Positions 1-12,469 of a stretch of DNA of 64,000 nucleotides are shown piece by piece. The stretch lies in the NCBI GenBank assembly GCA_024036415.1, contig JAMWET010000674.1, positions 760,001 through 824,000 on the forward strand, read 5' to 3'. The DNA is from Prochilodus magdalenae. Lineage: Eukaryota; Chordata; Actinopteri; Characiformes; Prochilodontidae. The first letter of the stretch is position 1; every line of letters begins with the position of its first letter. The notes under the pieces are model-generated. The model was not told where the DNA came from, ran no database searches, and saw only the letters and a program-made list of their open reading frames with translations. The translations under genes were made by a program, and so were the position numbers.

Positions 1-984
1 ACCACAAAAAGCGTTCTTTATTGATCGCTAGTCAGAGAGGCACAAACACAGTACTGAAAGTTGCAAGGAGGCCACCATTATCCACACACTTTACCCTGAC
101 AGAGACCTCCTAGCCTACACACAAACACCCACACATCTCATCCTACATCCTGATAATAAAACATATCACTTATCTTTAACCGACAACAACATAAACAACA
201 TAAATAGTTTCTTCTATGGAGGACAGTCACTTTGATGATTCTCCTGTCATGGCTATCATCGTTAAACTTTTTCCACCCAGGAAAACTGCCATCTCAAGAA
301 GTCTACTGAGATGTTTTTACACACTTACAAAGATTAATACAGACTAATCATTTCAATTGTCAACTTAACAACATAACTGATCAATCTTCACTTATTTATG
401 CCCTGCACTATACTGTAGCTATCCAGTCCAGACTATTACTTTTTACGCTGGAGAACTGGTTCTTATCCAGCCTGCACGACCATCAAGTGGGCAATACAAT
501 AAACAGCAACAGGTGCCAGGACACTCCAAAGCCAATAGTGCATAGGGGACAGAAAGCCTGTGGGAGGGTGGGATCCTGGTGGCCTGCCCGGTCATATGAA
601 CACAGAGGTTGTCCCAGGGCTTTTGCCGAGCCCCTTCTTTTGTGTATTTGTTTGGTTATCAGGGTAGCAGCACACATGGAGGGGAATGGCAAGCAGAGCT
701 TTTTCCACACAGTAGGGATGTGCATACTCTTCAGAGAAAGACAGAGCAGGCCTGTCAATGGCAGATTCAGGTACACCAATGGGGAACAGCAAACAAATGG
801 CTTAAAGCTTTCAATGGTGGCAGCCATTTTCTCTTTGTAGAAGCTTGCTCAAAGGAGTAGCTGTAAATATGACACTTGTGTATTATGCTTTATTATTACA
901 TATTACATGTATTGGTATTGACCTATCTATGTCCAGACTGTTTATGCATTCTTTAATAGAAACCTCTACTATATAAGAGAAGCT
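1..984. other. Non-coding stretch, nothing recognised
   Basis: I recognise no gene, RNA or complete repeat here. Overlapping open frames of about 115 codons occur on both strands around 483-840, but they lack recognisable domains and overlap antisense to each other, which is expected by chance. The sequence is AT-rich, with no long simple repeat. Confidence 0.5.
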
Positions 985-1167
985 TTACACAAACAGTGGG
1001 TCTACTTTTTGTTGTGCAACTGAGCTAAGGTCAACTAGATATAAGCTTATCCTCTTTGTGATCCACCATTCAATTTCAATACTAGACAGATCTGGTCTGT
1101 AGGCAGGCCAGTCAAGCACACACACCCTGTCTCTATGAAACCATGTTGTTGTAGCATATGCACACAA
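985..1167 (-). pseudogene. Tc1/mariner-like transposase C-terminal scrap
   Basis: The reverse strand reads through a motif of the form D-W-P-A-x-R-P-D-L-S-S-I-E. This resembles the W-P-x-x-S-P-D-L-N-P-I-E signature that carries the last catalytic acid of Tc1 transposases. Only about 60 codons are left and no terminal inverted repeat is seen. It is a relic, and the lineage differs from the others in the window. The match rests on this one motif. Confidence 0.4.
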
Positions 1168-1202
1168 AAGTCAACACCCAAGAAATTGGAGTCATTTCTG
1201 TT

Positions 1203-1327
1203 GGTCCATTTATCATGATATTGCCAGACTGTATAAAAGGCCGCTGCTTTATTTGAATGATATACAAAAGTAAAAACTTTAAAAGCAATAATGGAGATAC
1301 ATGTTTTTCATTGGACAGGGACAATGT
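1203..1327 (+). mobile_element. Right half of long-TIR MITE (family M1)
   Basis: This matches the internal and right-terminal sequence of the fuller copy at 21245-21500. It has a short AAAAGTAAAAA run followed by the terminal motif around GGAGATACATGTTTTTC, then GGACAGGGACAATG. The left terminal repeat is missing. The terminus is diverged from the GCGACGATATG form. Confidence 0.55.
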
Positions 1328-1577
1328 CTACCTGTGCCTTTCAGTGCCTGTTAAAATTGTGAGAGTTGTGACTGGGAATAATGAAGGGAATTAAGATCAG
1401 GATGTGGAACTCTTTCAATGCTCTATAGTCTTCTTCTCAAGACCTAATAATCAAATCCACATGTAGTTGAGCTTTTTTATAGACAGTTCAAACAGAATTA
1501 AGCAATGACACAAAATGCAACACGCGGTATATCATATACCCTTAATAAACAGGATAAAGGTGGAATAGCAATTACAC

Positions 1578-1650
1578 AGAGAAACAGGTGGACTATAGCC
1601 TGTATTGCAGAACTTCAAAGTGCACTGGTAAGAAGACCTGATAAAATGAA
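1578..1650 (+). repeat. Fragment of interspersed repeat family R1
   Basis: The segment shares the string series 'agaaacag(a)tggacta', 'gaact(a)caaagtgcac' and 'ctgataaaatg' with the reverse-oriented copies near 38.7, 41.3 and 51.9 kb. The family is familiar as a short non-autonomous repeat in otophysan fish. I cannot assign its superfamily from this sequence. Confidence 0.5.
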
Positions 1651-2323
1651 GAACAGCTGGAGATGCATGTTAGGTATATCTAAAAAAGTGCTCAATGAGT
1701 GTACTCTGAATTTTAGAAATAGCTCTGTGTGATGATAATACACCATGTTTGCATGACAAACCTGGTATCTGTGCAGAGTCTACTATAAACAAATCTATAA
1801 GAAAACACTGCAGGCTGATGTAAAGGTAGTCATAGGTATAGTCATAAGTTTGAGCACCCCTGGTCTAGTTACAAAGTGAAAAAAACATCTCTCTACATAG
1901 AACATGTCTACACAATATAATACACAGTTACTGTTTATTTGCTGAATTTAACATATTAGAAGCACCAATCATGATGTGTGGCCTGTGCAAACGCCTTGTT
2001 GTACTTTATATTTGATGTTATATTATTTAATGCTAACCTCAGCTAATAAATAGAAAACGTACATTAAAATGTGCAGAACAAATGTCATATGTAAGTTTGT
2101 CCCATGTGTTATGTTATTCTGACTGATAGGTTTATTCAAACTTTTGTGTATCACTGTTTTAACATGAGCAAATAGAAATAATAGGATTTTATCCAGCATA
2201 CTTTAAAGCTTGTCCTACCTAGCAACAGTCGATAAGGAAGAATTGTGTTGTTTGGTGGAGCACAGGCAGGGCAATCTCAGGCATGTATGTTTACAAGGAA
2301 AATATTTTGCCTTGCCAAAATAA
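1651..2323. other. Non-coding stretch, nothing recognised
   Basis: AT-rich sequence without a recognisable gene. A short run near 1825-1855 resembles text often found at the edges of fish repeats, but the match is too short to name. Confidence 0.4.
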
Positions 2324-2371
2324 GAAAAAAACAAACAAACAAAACAAACAAACAAACAAACAAACAAAAAA
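2324..2371. repeat. (AAAC)n microsatellite
   Basis: Tandem AAAC units with slightly irregular ends, about 48 bp. It lies in an otherwise unremarkable non-coding stretch. Confidence 0.9.
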
Positions 2372-3604
2372 TAGTCCATGACAGTTCATTTATATTGTGT
2401 TGTGAATGTGTGAACCTGCAAGTCAAATGTGATAATGGTGTTTTTGGAACCGTGATCAGTTTGGAAAGAGGCCATGTAGTTCCCCACAATCCTAAAATAT
2501 GGTTCATTCACCCTGCCGTAGTACAAATCTGTATGCGGGGCCGGATGGCGGGGAGGCAGGAAGAAACAGGGGAGATGAAATATTCATAAAATACTCTCTT
2601 CTAACAATGAGCAGACACGACAGTGGTCTCCATTTCAAACTGGCAGAGGTGCTGCAAGCCAAGAGGGAGCTTTACCTGACATAATTTCTGCTTGTTCTGC
2701 TCAGTCTTCCAGTGCTACAGTGACACAAGCTTTCAAAACAATGCCACACAATTAGATGGAGGGCCAGTGCTGGTGGGATGGCTGCAGAGAGAGATGAGTG
2801 AATGCATTCAGCAGAGAAAGAAAGCTTACCTGGTAAACAACATATAAATTGCAGGGTGAAACACAGGACATCTCCGAGTTAGATGCGTGTGCATTTGCAG
2901 ACTGAAATCAAAACAAAAAATAAAACATGAGAGAGGAGGACACCACTTAGGTGATGTCTGCTTGATTTAAAAGGCATTCCATGTTATCTGATTTTCATTG
3001 CATGTACACTGTACACGGCATCTTTTATTTAAATCTCATGCTCCACAGCGGTCCTTCCAGTGCAAGCTCAGATGCTGCAGATGTTTAAAGCTGTTCTGAA
3101 GTCGGCGTGTTGGATAGGTTTGGAGACAAGGGATCGGACCCACATCTGAGCAGGCAGCTGGAAAGGTCACAGTGAGAAATGAATCCAAAAAGATGGGAAG
3201 CCCTAGTTCCCATATTAAACAGAGGGGAGATGAATGAGTATATTGAGCATAAGAGGAGGCTTAGACATCTCTCTTTGGGTATTCGTTGTGACAGAAGGTA
3301 AGCTCACTCGATGACAGTGCTGTCTGCAATTCCACATTATGAGGCCCTTTGGTACATTAACTGGGTCATTTGCTATTGTTACCATATCAACACGGCAGAT
3401 GCTGTTCACAGAACTGCAGATTTGGAATACGGATGCACCTAAAATGTATGTCTGACTTAACATACAGCATTACACTTTACTTAAAAGGTGTCTACATAAC
3501 ACCTTTATAACATCTTAAGTGCTTTATAACAGATTCATGAATGTTAAATCGACATTCAGAAAGCATTTTACATTATAGTAACATGGAGTACTAAGCCAAG
3601 AGGC
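2372..3604. other. Non-coding stretch, nothing recognised
   Basis: Mixed-composition sequence with no long open frame showing recognisable protein motifs. No repeat element was identified. Confidence 0.4.
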
Positions 3605-3668
3605 TTTATTTATTTATTTATTTATTTATTTATTATTATTATTATTATTATTGTTGTTGTTGTTATTT
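3605..3668. repeat. Compound (TTTA)n(TTA)n(TTG)n microsatellite
   Basis: TTTA units grade into TTA and then TTG units over about 64 bp. This is the usual way a tetranucleotide array decays into interrupted trinucleotides. Confidence 0.9.
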
Positions 3669-4555
3669 AATAATTTGTCTGTTTTAGACAGCCAAAATAA
3701 AAATGACCTGCTTTGGACAGAAAGTGCTTTGACACATTTTCTCTGGACTTTCAAGTTATTTTTAAATATTGTTTAGTTTTTTTCTATTATTTTGGTATTT
3801 TACTCATTTTTACTTTGTCTTCTGTAAAACAATATTGTGCCAAAGGTTAATACAATAGTCTATGCACTGTTGAGGAAAATCTGATTAGGTTATTTAAGTT
3901 ATTGAGGTACATTCTCTAGCTTTCTCTGGTACCATAATTAAGAAAAACAATCACTAAAAATAAAACCTCTAGGTACAGGCTTTTAATAGTTAAGAGACTT
4001 TAACTTTGGATGAATCATGTTGTCCTAGACAGTGTATGGGCTGTTGAATGAACCCTCTGGCATAATACAAATTTGAAGATGACAAAGAGTATAAAGGAGA
4101 GAGAATAACAAAGTGTAAAATAAGTTGAATTTCAAGGTTAAAAAAAAGTGCCTAAATATCAAAGCACTTTCCATCTATGGGGGTAAAGCCGTGTCATTTT
4201 TAGTTTGCCTGTACATAAATTAGACATTTTGCTGGAAAAAATATATATAATATATATCATTATAAAAAATATATATAATTTCTCAATATTTTAATTGGGA
4301 AAATAAAATTACATACTACTCTGCATTATATATCATGTAAAACATGTATATTTTAAAAATGTTAATTTGATATTCAAGAATATGTTATGAAGTTTTTGTG
4401 AGATGTTATGAATGGGTTATGTAGACTACCTTTAAGTACCATGCTACCAATACAATAAAGAGGTGACATGCAGCTGTAGAGCTTCTTGAATTTTATGCTT
4501 AATATTCAGTCATTAAACAGGAATTCCACCAATTTTGCACATCATAATCTCCAAA
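3669..4555. other. AT-rich non-coding stretch
   Basis: Strongly AT-rich, including alternating TA around 4240-4280. No gene signal. Confidence 0.4.
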
Positions 4556-4600
4556 TCATACCATATCTCCAAAATGGTAACTTTAACAGTCCAAATAGTA
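4556..4600 (+). mobile_element. Left terminal fragment of MITE family M1
   Basis: It contains the M1 left-end sequence around ATCTCCAAAATGG followed by an 'aactttaacag' variant of the internal AACTTTACAGG. The outer tip and the remainder are not recognisable, so this is a short terminal remnant. Confidence 0.45.
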
Positions 4601-6979
4601 TTTTATTATTTTCCTGTAATGTTAGCCTGTGAATACTGACACAATGCAAAACTGTTTCTCTAAAATGGTACATTAAATGTCAAGCATTTTAACAATCATA
4701 ACAAAAGTGTAACATCATATAATAATGAAAATAAGTGTAATTACTGTTGTTTCTTGTTATTACTGTTAGAAGAAGTGGCGGGCTGAGTTAAAAGTTTTGC
4801 CTTTAAAGAAAACCTGCAAACGATCTCCATGGAGACACTGGCAAGGCAAAAGACACTTGAATCACTACTCTTTGGTCATCAGTTCTTTATCGCCTCCGCT
4901 GTAATTCCTTTCTCTGATTTAGGGTGGCGACTCAAGCAAAGGTGGAATAAAACAGAAGCCAGCTCTAGCCTTTGGGTAAGAGGTGTCCAGAAACTTTGTC
5001 AAACTAATTGATGGCTTCATTAGATCCCAATCAGAGCGTTTCAGAGTGCCCCCGGGCCCCTGGTAACCCATTCCTATGCATTTGCAGATAAAGCTAGGGA
5101 AATAGAGTTTTACTGTGGAGGATATTGCTTTCACTGCACCTTTGGAATCCAGTGACAGTGTCTGACTACCAGGAACACAATGCAGACAGAGTGGTACCTA
5201 TTTCTAATGGTGTAGGAATGACCTATGGGGCAATAGCATGATGACTGGAAAACTACAGGACTACATACAGGATATGACAACATGCCCTACAGGCACAGTT
5301 TCTGACTGAACATTAATGTGCAGGATATTTCTTAACAGTCAGCACAAACCAGACAACTCAGACAACTAATGCAGTTACTTGATCATACTATGGAGATACC
5401 AATGGACTGAAGTTCATTTCAGAGGTTTAGACTATGTGAATATGAAATAAGCTGATTACATGTCAAAGTACAGATGTACATGTACATGAAGCCTAACCTG
5501 GAGCATCTGGGAAGGGGCGGAGCTACAAACTATGGACAGGTGAGGGACATGAGAAGGGGGCAGAGACAGGAGGAGCTTCAAACCAAAACAAACAGAAGCA
5601 CACGGCACAGAACAGCAAAAAGCACATGGAAGTGACAAGAGAGACAAAGACAGACAATATTTTTTTAATATTTCAAATATTCTATTTGGTTTTCTTTATT
5701 TTGGACAGGGATGATATATGACGCAGCATGTATTTTGAGATCATCACAATCACACACTGAATGTACAATTTCCCCTTGTAATATTTGGGGATATAGAGAC
5801 CTCTCGTTTGGAAAGTTGTAATTGCACACAGCATGTGACAGAACATTTCATAACCATAATGTCGGCTAGGCTATTGGCTTGATACCTGCGAGACTGAATA
5901 TCAAAAAAGACCTTACCTTTTACTCAGTCTCATCAGTCTTATGCTGGGTTTGCATAAAAAACCTAAACTGAGGTCAACATGGAAGGAAGTTTGACCATGA
6001 AATCTGCCCCAGTGCTTCTGACTTGTAATTTGCTATTCCAGGCTTTACAGGGTGAATCGCAGCAAGACATGTATAGTTTTTTTCCAATTCTAGATGTTAC
6101 TTACTGTCGTTTTAACAATCTGAATTTAAAAAAGCCTGATTTGGCCACACCAATCAAGGTAGGTGTGTAAGCACTCTGCATTACCAAAAGTAATTTTTCA
6201 TTTAAAATCCCTTAAAGTCTAAGCATGGGCATAATCTGGCTTGGGGAAACTGACCCGTAAGTGGTTCAATTAGGCCAAAAACTGTAACTGTAATTAGTCT
6301 ATCATTATGACTTACAGACTTCTCTACAAATGCCATTACTACATTAGCAAACATGAACTTAGTGGGATTTATTTGACCCTTATCAACACCTGCATGGATG
6401 GTTACATGTGTCTACAGCAGGATTAGCTGTAATGATGCTCCTTTGGTTTGCATTTACATCGATCTTGGGGGTAAATAGTGTGAGACTGATTGCTTGACAT
6501 TTGTGTGACTCGTGCAGATGCAATGCCACACACTCACACATATGAGGATTCAGGGTCATTCTCTGCCACCTCAAAGATCTGCAGAAGACAGAGGCAACAG
6601 CAGCCTACACTAAGCTGATCACACGCCAACACTGTGCAAACAAAAAAGCAAATGGATTACACCTGCTGATTGTTAGGACAACAGTACTAGCTCCTCTGCA
6701 TGCAGAATAAAAATCACATTTGTTATTTGTTTGACAGAGTTTCATCTTTTCTCTAAATCCATTCAGAAAACTTCCATAAATATAAAGTCTTTTGTTGGGG
6801 GGGTTGCAGGGTGCTTCGCAGCTGCTGTGGAGCTGATCGACAACATGCAAAAGGGATAAAAAATAGAAAGAGGGGATGAGGGAGAGAATGTGTGTAACAG
6901 GGAAAAAGAGAGAGAGGGCGAGCATGGGGGAGAGAGGTAGGGAGGGATGGGAATGTTTTTAAGATATCTGCAAGCAAAA
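4601..6979. other. Non-coding stretch, mostly unique
   Basis: I see no gene. A possible very decayed M1 end lies at 5690-5728 (a TTTGG-TTTTCTTTATTTTGGACAGGGATGATAT-like run). The 5500-5650 interval is purine-rich and may be part of an interspersed repeat. Neither is firm. Confidence 0.35.
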
Positions 6980-7300
6980 GGGGATTAAGGCTGATTCGAT
7001 GCCAAACAGCTCTTGGCAGATGGGGCCCGATGCTTTTAGGATGCCAAAAAGAGTCAATAAGTCATCAGCGCATTCAGTCCTGGAGATAATACATTTAGGA
7101 GAGAGGATTAACGGGCACAATAAAAACAGGCCTTTTCATCCTCAGCCTCCATGCCACCCGCCTTTGTACACAGGGACATATTCAAGGAGATCTTCTTTCC
7201 CTGTCACTCTGACGCATCTCAAATCCCTCACTGTCTCTCAGAGAGATTTAGCTGCAGCGTCTTTGCTGTCCCCAAGATGAACAATCCCACCCACATGCTG
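6980..7300. other. Candidate conserved non-coding block
   Basis: Repeat-free, mixed-composition sequence with an inverted pair TGCCAA (7000-7005) and TTGGCA (7013-7018) separated by 7 bp. The texture is like vertebrate regulatory DNA rather than the neighbouring AT-rich filler. Conservation is not demonstrated, so this is only a pointer. Confidence 0.2.
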
Positions 7301-9514
7301 TAGTCTCCATCGCCCGAGTGACTATTGTAGAACCAGGGTGCTACACACCGGCCTTCCAGGATGGAAAACAAGCAGATACAGAAGAGTGAATTAAGATAGA
7401 GCCCATTTTTTTCAGCTATTAAAGCTCTGGTCAAAATCAAACACACAGTTTTCTCCAAAATATGATCAAAATATGCTGGAAAATAGAGCTGCTTATGTGC
7501 TTTCTGACACCACATGACATATTGTATGTCATCCTGTAACCTGAATTTTGACCATTTTTGGACCCTTCATCCACTAACATATACAAGCTAGTTGCACCCA
7601 GAAAGAACGATAAATATAGATGACATAGATGAAGATGATTTATTTAGACTGATATGGGCAATATGTATTGAGCTACACATACAGAAGTAGTGTCTCTCAG
7701 TATGGCGTCGGGCTGCAATGTAAAACATCTCGGCAGTTGTGGTAGTTCCTATTGATGTCCTGTGATAATCCATCTCGTGCAGTTTGAATATTCTCACAAA
7801 GTTCCTGCAGATTTTGCAGTAGAGGTTGATTCCTTCTGCGTACAATTATTTGGACAACTAGTTTTTTGAAAATGAGTGAATATACTGCACATGTTAGTAG
7901 ATAAAAGTATATTCAAAATTCAGGTTTCAAGAAGACTGCTACTAAATGCACCATGCTTTTAGTGCTATTAGTGACTATTCAGTTTGAAAAAAAAAATCTA
8001 ATTCCATCACAAAGGGATTCTAGTAGCACTAAGATAACAATGATTCACATGAAGATTTTTTGGTCAATCTAGATTAAACACAGACATTTGAATCTTGTAA
8101 ATTATACTGCATGTTTTATCTGAAGCTTAAACCAGGCATATCAACATATATTTCAAGGTGTATGTATCAATATAACATATATTTATTCATAAAGGAATTC
8201 TTGTGGCAGTGGTCAGGCTACCACACATGCTTACAATCAGTGGCTATCATCTAGGACTTCCAGAAAGACTTGAGTGACATTTTCTCCCCACAAACTTACC
8301 TATATTATTACCTATTGTCCTACCTATTGGAAATCAAAACATAATTGGCTGACTCCCCTTTCAATTCCTAATTATGTTAGTGGTTAATCTGATGTGTTAG
8401 GTCTTCAGTCCAGAATAGAAAAACATGCAATCTGGATAATTATACATTAGGTGTTTAAAGACCTGAACCATCTTGTTTCAAGATATTAGTTAATGATATA
8501 CAAGAAGAACTACAACAGGTAAAGGCAGTTCCTTGTTTTCTTTTTGAGAATCCAGCTGGAGATACCAGCAGGAGTGCAAGTACATACAAATGAATCTGTT
8601 CATTCACCTGTGAATTCTTGATCCAGATACACAACACGCATTCTTATCACGCACACACTGTGCCTTACAAACATATAAACCTTACATCGTGTGGAGTTGT
8701 ATGTTCGAAGTGCTGAGTGCAGCAGTCAGGATGTGAAGATTGGCAGATTAAATTAAGGCTTATAAAAGTGGAGTACAAGAAGAAGCACTAGTCCGAGACA
8801 GCAAGTACAGAGGATGGAGTGCTGTTCGTTACTATTACCAAGATAAATAAAAAGTGCAATACAGAAAGAACAATGTGAAAATGTCCCGATGGTGGATTTG
8901 TATGTGTTTATGCAACTCAAGATAAACAAGAGGTGTGTGGACTTCAGGAATTAAATGTTGGTAAACTAGTGGTTATACATTATTTCCAGTTTTAAGAGCA
9001 TTTATTGGTAAACTATGTGCGTCTAAAAATCAAATTCTGCTATGGATCCACTAGGGGGCAGTGAAAGAGCCGCATGTCAGTGACCCCTGCTTTAAGGCCT
9101 AAAGTAAAATGATACATCAAAACTGACATAACCCAGTCCCATCTGTAATGTCTCACCGGTGATGCATTTGAAGACTTTGACTTTGTCCATTTCAATGCAT
9201 TAAAATCTGCCCCCAGAGAAGTTATGAGACGTGCATGTCGATGCTGGGCATAGTGAAATGTTTCAGTGTGTGGAATTGGAGCTTTCTTTGTGCTGCTGTG
9301 TTTTTTGTTGTTTCTGTTGGATGCACTGCAGTAGTTTTCTTACATTGTGTGGACTTGCATTCAGAACATGATACTGATCAGTTGGGTCTTATTTCATTGA
9401 TTAGATTGGTTTATTCACAGTAAGCATTACAAAGAGATTGACATGTAAGACTGACAAGCACATTCTTGTTCAGGTGTTTTCTTGATCATTTTTGATCATA
9501 AGGTAAAACATATC
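7301..9514. other. Non-coding stretch, nothing recognised
   Basis: No gene, RNA or complete repeat was identified. The composition is AT-rich and open frames are short and without motifs. Confidence 0.4.
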
Positions 9515-10047
9515 CAGGGGTTGGACAATGAAACTGAAACACCTGTCATTTTAGTGTGGGAGGTCTCATGGCTAAATTGGACCAGCCTGGTGGCCAGTCT
9601 TCATTAATGGCACATTGCACCAGTAAGAGCAGAGTGTGAAGGTTCAGTTAGCAGGTAAGAGCACAGTTCTGCTCAAAATACTGCAATGCACACAACATTA
9701 TGGGTGACATACCAGAGTTCAAAAGAGGACAGATTGTTGGTGCACGTCTTGCTGGCGCATCTGTGACCAAGACAGCAAGTCTTTGTGATGTATCAAGAGC
9801 CACGGTATCCAGGGTAATGTCAGCATACCACCAAGAAGGACGAACCACATCCAACAGGATTAACTGTGGACGCAAGAGGAAGATGTCTGAAAGGGATGTT
9901 CGGGTGCTAACCCGGATTGTATCCAAAAAACATAAAACCACGGCTGCCCAAATGACGCTGTATTGGCCACAAAAGGAGGCCCTACACCATACTAATAAAT
10001 GATTGTGGTTTAAAACCAGGTGTTTCAGTTTCATTGTCCAACCCCTG
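9515..10047 (+). mobile_element. Tc1-like deletion derivative, copy 1 (533 bp)
   Basis: The element is bounded by inverted termini. The left end reads CAGGGGTTGGACAATGAAAC and the right end is its reverse complement, ending in CCCCTG. A TA follows on the right, while the left TA has mutated. Inside is the start of a Tc1/mariner transposase gene, but the catalytic part has been deleted. The sequence jumps from the second DNA-binding subdomain directly to the right subterminal region. It has the same length and internal junction as the copy at 46905-47437, so the deleted form itself probably transposed, using a transposase supplied in trans. Confidence 0.93.
9700..10002 (+). pseudogene. Tc1 transposase DNA-binding domain, catalytic part deleted
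   Basis: This 100-codon open frame begins MGDIPEFKRG. Residues about 7-50 look like a first helix-turn-helix (GARLAGASVTKTASLCDVSR, then VSRVMSAYHQEG). Residues about 58-86 contain a basic linker (GRKRK) and a second helical region. Together these form the paired-type DNA-binding half of Tc1 transposases. The DDE catalytic domain is absent. The last roughly 15 codons are read from right-end non-coding DNA and end at TAA. The product, if made, could bind the termini but not cut. The frame is intact here and in the copy at 46950-47252. Confidence 0.85.
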
Positions 10048-10484
10048 TAAATCCATGAATTTTTTTAATGAAGCTTGTTAGATAATGTTTTTACACATTG
10101 AACAGCACAAAGGAATCATGAAAAGACATGAAAAGACTAGAATAAACAGCAGGATAATCATCGCTTTGTGTTGATGTTAAAGGTCTAATGATCACTTCTA
10201 CTGAAAATCGTCTGTCAGGCAGCAAGGTCAACTATGTGTCTTTGAAACTAGGCTCCTAGTGTGAAATTATGAAATTGCTGTCATGCAATTTTATGATCTG
10301 AAATTTTAGGGTAATATATAGAGATGTAACATGTGCGCTTGTCATCTACAGGGTGCGAGTAATTCTTGAACCAGTTATGCACTCCTTTTATGATGTTTAA
10401 GGTCACGGCTGGAGGTGCTTCTAGATCAGCACTTGAGGACAATCTTCTCCTCGCAATTTTCACACAGAATGAGGGTATTCTGGT
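10048..10484. other. Non-coding stretch, nothing recognised
   Basis: AT-rich unique sequence between the Tc1 derivative and the next block. No gene signal. Confidence 0.4.
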
Positions 10485-10700
10485 CTTATCACAGGTTTAA
10501 ATGGCATGTGAAATCGGCTCTCCCTCTCCCTATTATTAATGACCAGAGTGTAAGGGATTCAAATCTAAGAGGACACAGGAGCGTTAGGCAATCTACATCT
10601 CCTCTAAAGGGCAATTTGTCTGAGTAATTGCACTTGCAAAAATCTATCACTGTCACGCTCCCTCGGCCAATTAACACCTGAGCATGAAAATAGAGGCAAA
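10485..10700. other. Candidate conserved non-coding block
   Basis: Repeat-free stretch with several homeodomain-like cores (TATTATTAATGACC near 10530, GCCAATTAACACC near 10668) and no frame with protein motifs. It is offered as a possible enhancer on texture alone, and conservation must be tested. Confidence 0.22.
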
Positions 10701-10976
10701 GAATGAGGGAGGAGGAGAGGGGTAGAGGTGAGATTAGAAAATATAGTCTCAATCTATCAACAACCGATAGCATTATTCTAGCCTGTCTGCTCAAAAAGCA
10801 TCCACATTATCAATATCATATTTGGTTCACAGCTAAAGTGTTAGTGGGGGGATGAACAAGGTGGGAATTTCTTAAACGTGATGCTTATATTTAGCAGTAC
10901 CTGTGCTGTTCCTGTTGAGGGTGATTTTATGTTTTGTAGACTTGAATACATTTTCATGGTTTACTATATACTGTAT

Positions 10977-11235
10977 CCTAACCATAGGACGTATGCAAAT
11001 ATAAGCAGTGTGCAAAATACCCATGTAGGCTGATTACTTCAGCATTGGCTGGTTTTTAAGTTACTTGTTCATAGTGCAGCTAATGCTAACCTCTTCTTGT
11101 AGAAATGCTCTTCTAGTTGGGTAATATGGTTCTCCACACACTAACTGAGATCTTGCACATCTCATCTTTCATCTTCATTTTGAAAATGAGTAACAATTCA
11201 CTCTTTCAACTAAATCTCTGGAAAATCAGGTGAGC
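10977..11235 (+). repeat. Tandem duplication, unit 1
   Basis: The unit starts at CCTAACCATAGGA and runs directly into a second unit starting with the same string at 11236, a period of 259 bp. Shared landmarks include 'gcattggctgg', 'gctaatgcta', 'agaaatgc', 'gagatcttgcacatctca' and 'ttcatcttcattttgaaaa'. The two copies differ by many substitutions and small indels, so the duplication is old. No gene is seen in it. Confidence 0.85.
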
Positions 11236-11525
11236 CCTAACCATAGGATGTACTAAGATGGGAGCAGTATGTGAAATTCTCCCTGATATTCAGGGGGCCC
11301 ATGTTGGCTGACCACTCACACAGCATTGGCTGGCTTTTAACTCAGGGGGTGGTGCTAATGCTAGCTTCTTCTTCTAGAAATGCTTTTCTAGCTTGGAAAT
11401 ACTTATATATATATATATATATATTATTCTCCACACATTAAATGAGATCTTGCACATCTCAACTTTCATCTTCATTTTGAAAAATGAGTAACAGGTCTCT
11501 CTTTTCACCAACCAATTGGGTGAGT
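11236..11525 (+). repeat. Tandem duplication, unit 2
   Basis: This is the second, longer copy. It carries an extra segment before 'gcattggctgg' (about 11253-11290) and a (TA)n array at 11404-11427 that unit 1 lacks. Otherwise it is collinear with unit 1 to its end near the 'ggtgag' motif. Confidence 0.85.
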
Positions 11526-12469
11526 TTTCAGATATAGTTATAGCTATCATGAAGGACCACCAGGGAGAACTAATTGGCAACAGCACCACCCTGAGGCAGA
11601 CCAGTGTTGCATCTCTAGTTATTTAAGAATGTCAATGTTGTAGTTGTAGTAGGACGTAGTTATTTAAGACAGTAGCTTATTGATTGTGGGTGAGCCAGCT
11701 AAACAATCACCTTTCCTGAATTTCTATTTGAGTTTTATCCTAACAGACATTCTAACAGTCTTAATAATTCATTTTTAGGCACCTCCACAGAATTTTGATA
11801 TTGAGACATTCAGGGTCATTATTCTGAAAATTTTTGTGGACTCGTTTAAGCATGTTTTTATATGAGCATACTGGTTCTGAAAAGTTTTCACTCGGCAGTA
11901 TTAATGTTCTGTTTAATGTCTCTGCATTACGAGGTCATTTAGCAGTCATAAAACTAGGGCTACATGCATGCTACAAGCCAGCTAATTGTCTGTGATGTTA
12001 CATGAAACCAAGTCTACTATTAAACACTGTATGAACACCAGCTACTAAAGCTGCAGCCAAAAAAACTGCAAACACAATTAAACTAGCACATAAGACAGAG
12101 CATGACTGCTTGTGTTGGGTGTTTTGATTAGGTTCTGTCTTTTCAAGTGTGCGGTATGTTGGCTTACATGTACCAGTGCATGCATTCCAGCTCCTTAATG
12201 ACCTCATTGTTCAGAGCATCCAGCAATGTGCTGTGGAAAATGTATATACTGCAGAATGTGTCGCCACATGGCACCCTAGCAGCGATTTTCAGAAACGCCC
12301 AGAATGACCCAGAATTTCTATTATGTGCATGATGCCTCATCAGCCTCTGGAACATATCCCTTCACATTAACTGTCATCCCCAGCTTCGCTGCTTGTGGAA
12401 ACGAGGGGGCCACAGGCACTTCCTTTCTGTTAAACAAATGAAAAGAAACCCTGCAGGTCAGACATACTA
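11526..12469. other. Non-coding stretch, nothing recognised
   Basis: No gene, RNA or repeat could be supported. The overlapping antisense frames around 12000-12355 carry no recognisable motif. Confidence 0.4.

Noticed and set aside
483..860. Four overlapping open frames on both strands (up to 117 codons)
   Set aside because: They overlap antisense and in different registers, show no motif, signal peptide or repeat, and frames of this length are expected by chance.
5500..5650. Similarity to the purine-rich segment at 27.2-27.7 kb
   Set aside because: They share only the 'ggcggagct' word and general purine richness, which is not enough to call one family.
7000..7018. TGCCAA/TTGGCA pair as an NFI binding site
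   Set aside because: The half-sites are in the opposite arrangement and spacing to the usual NFI palindrome (TTGGC, 5 bp, GCCAA).
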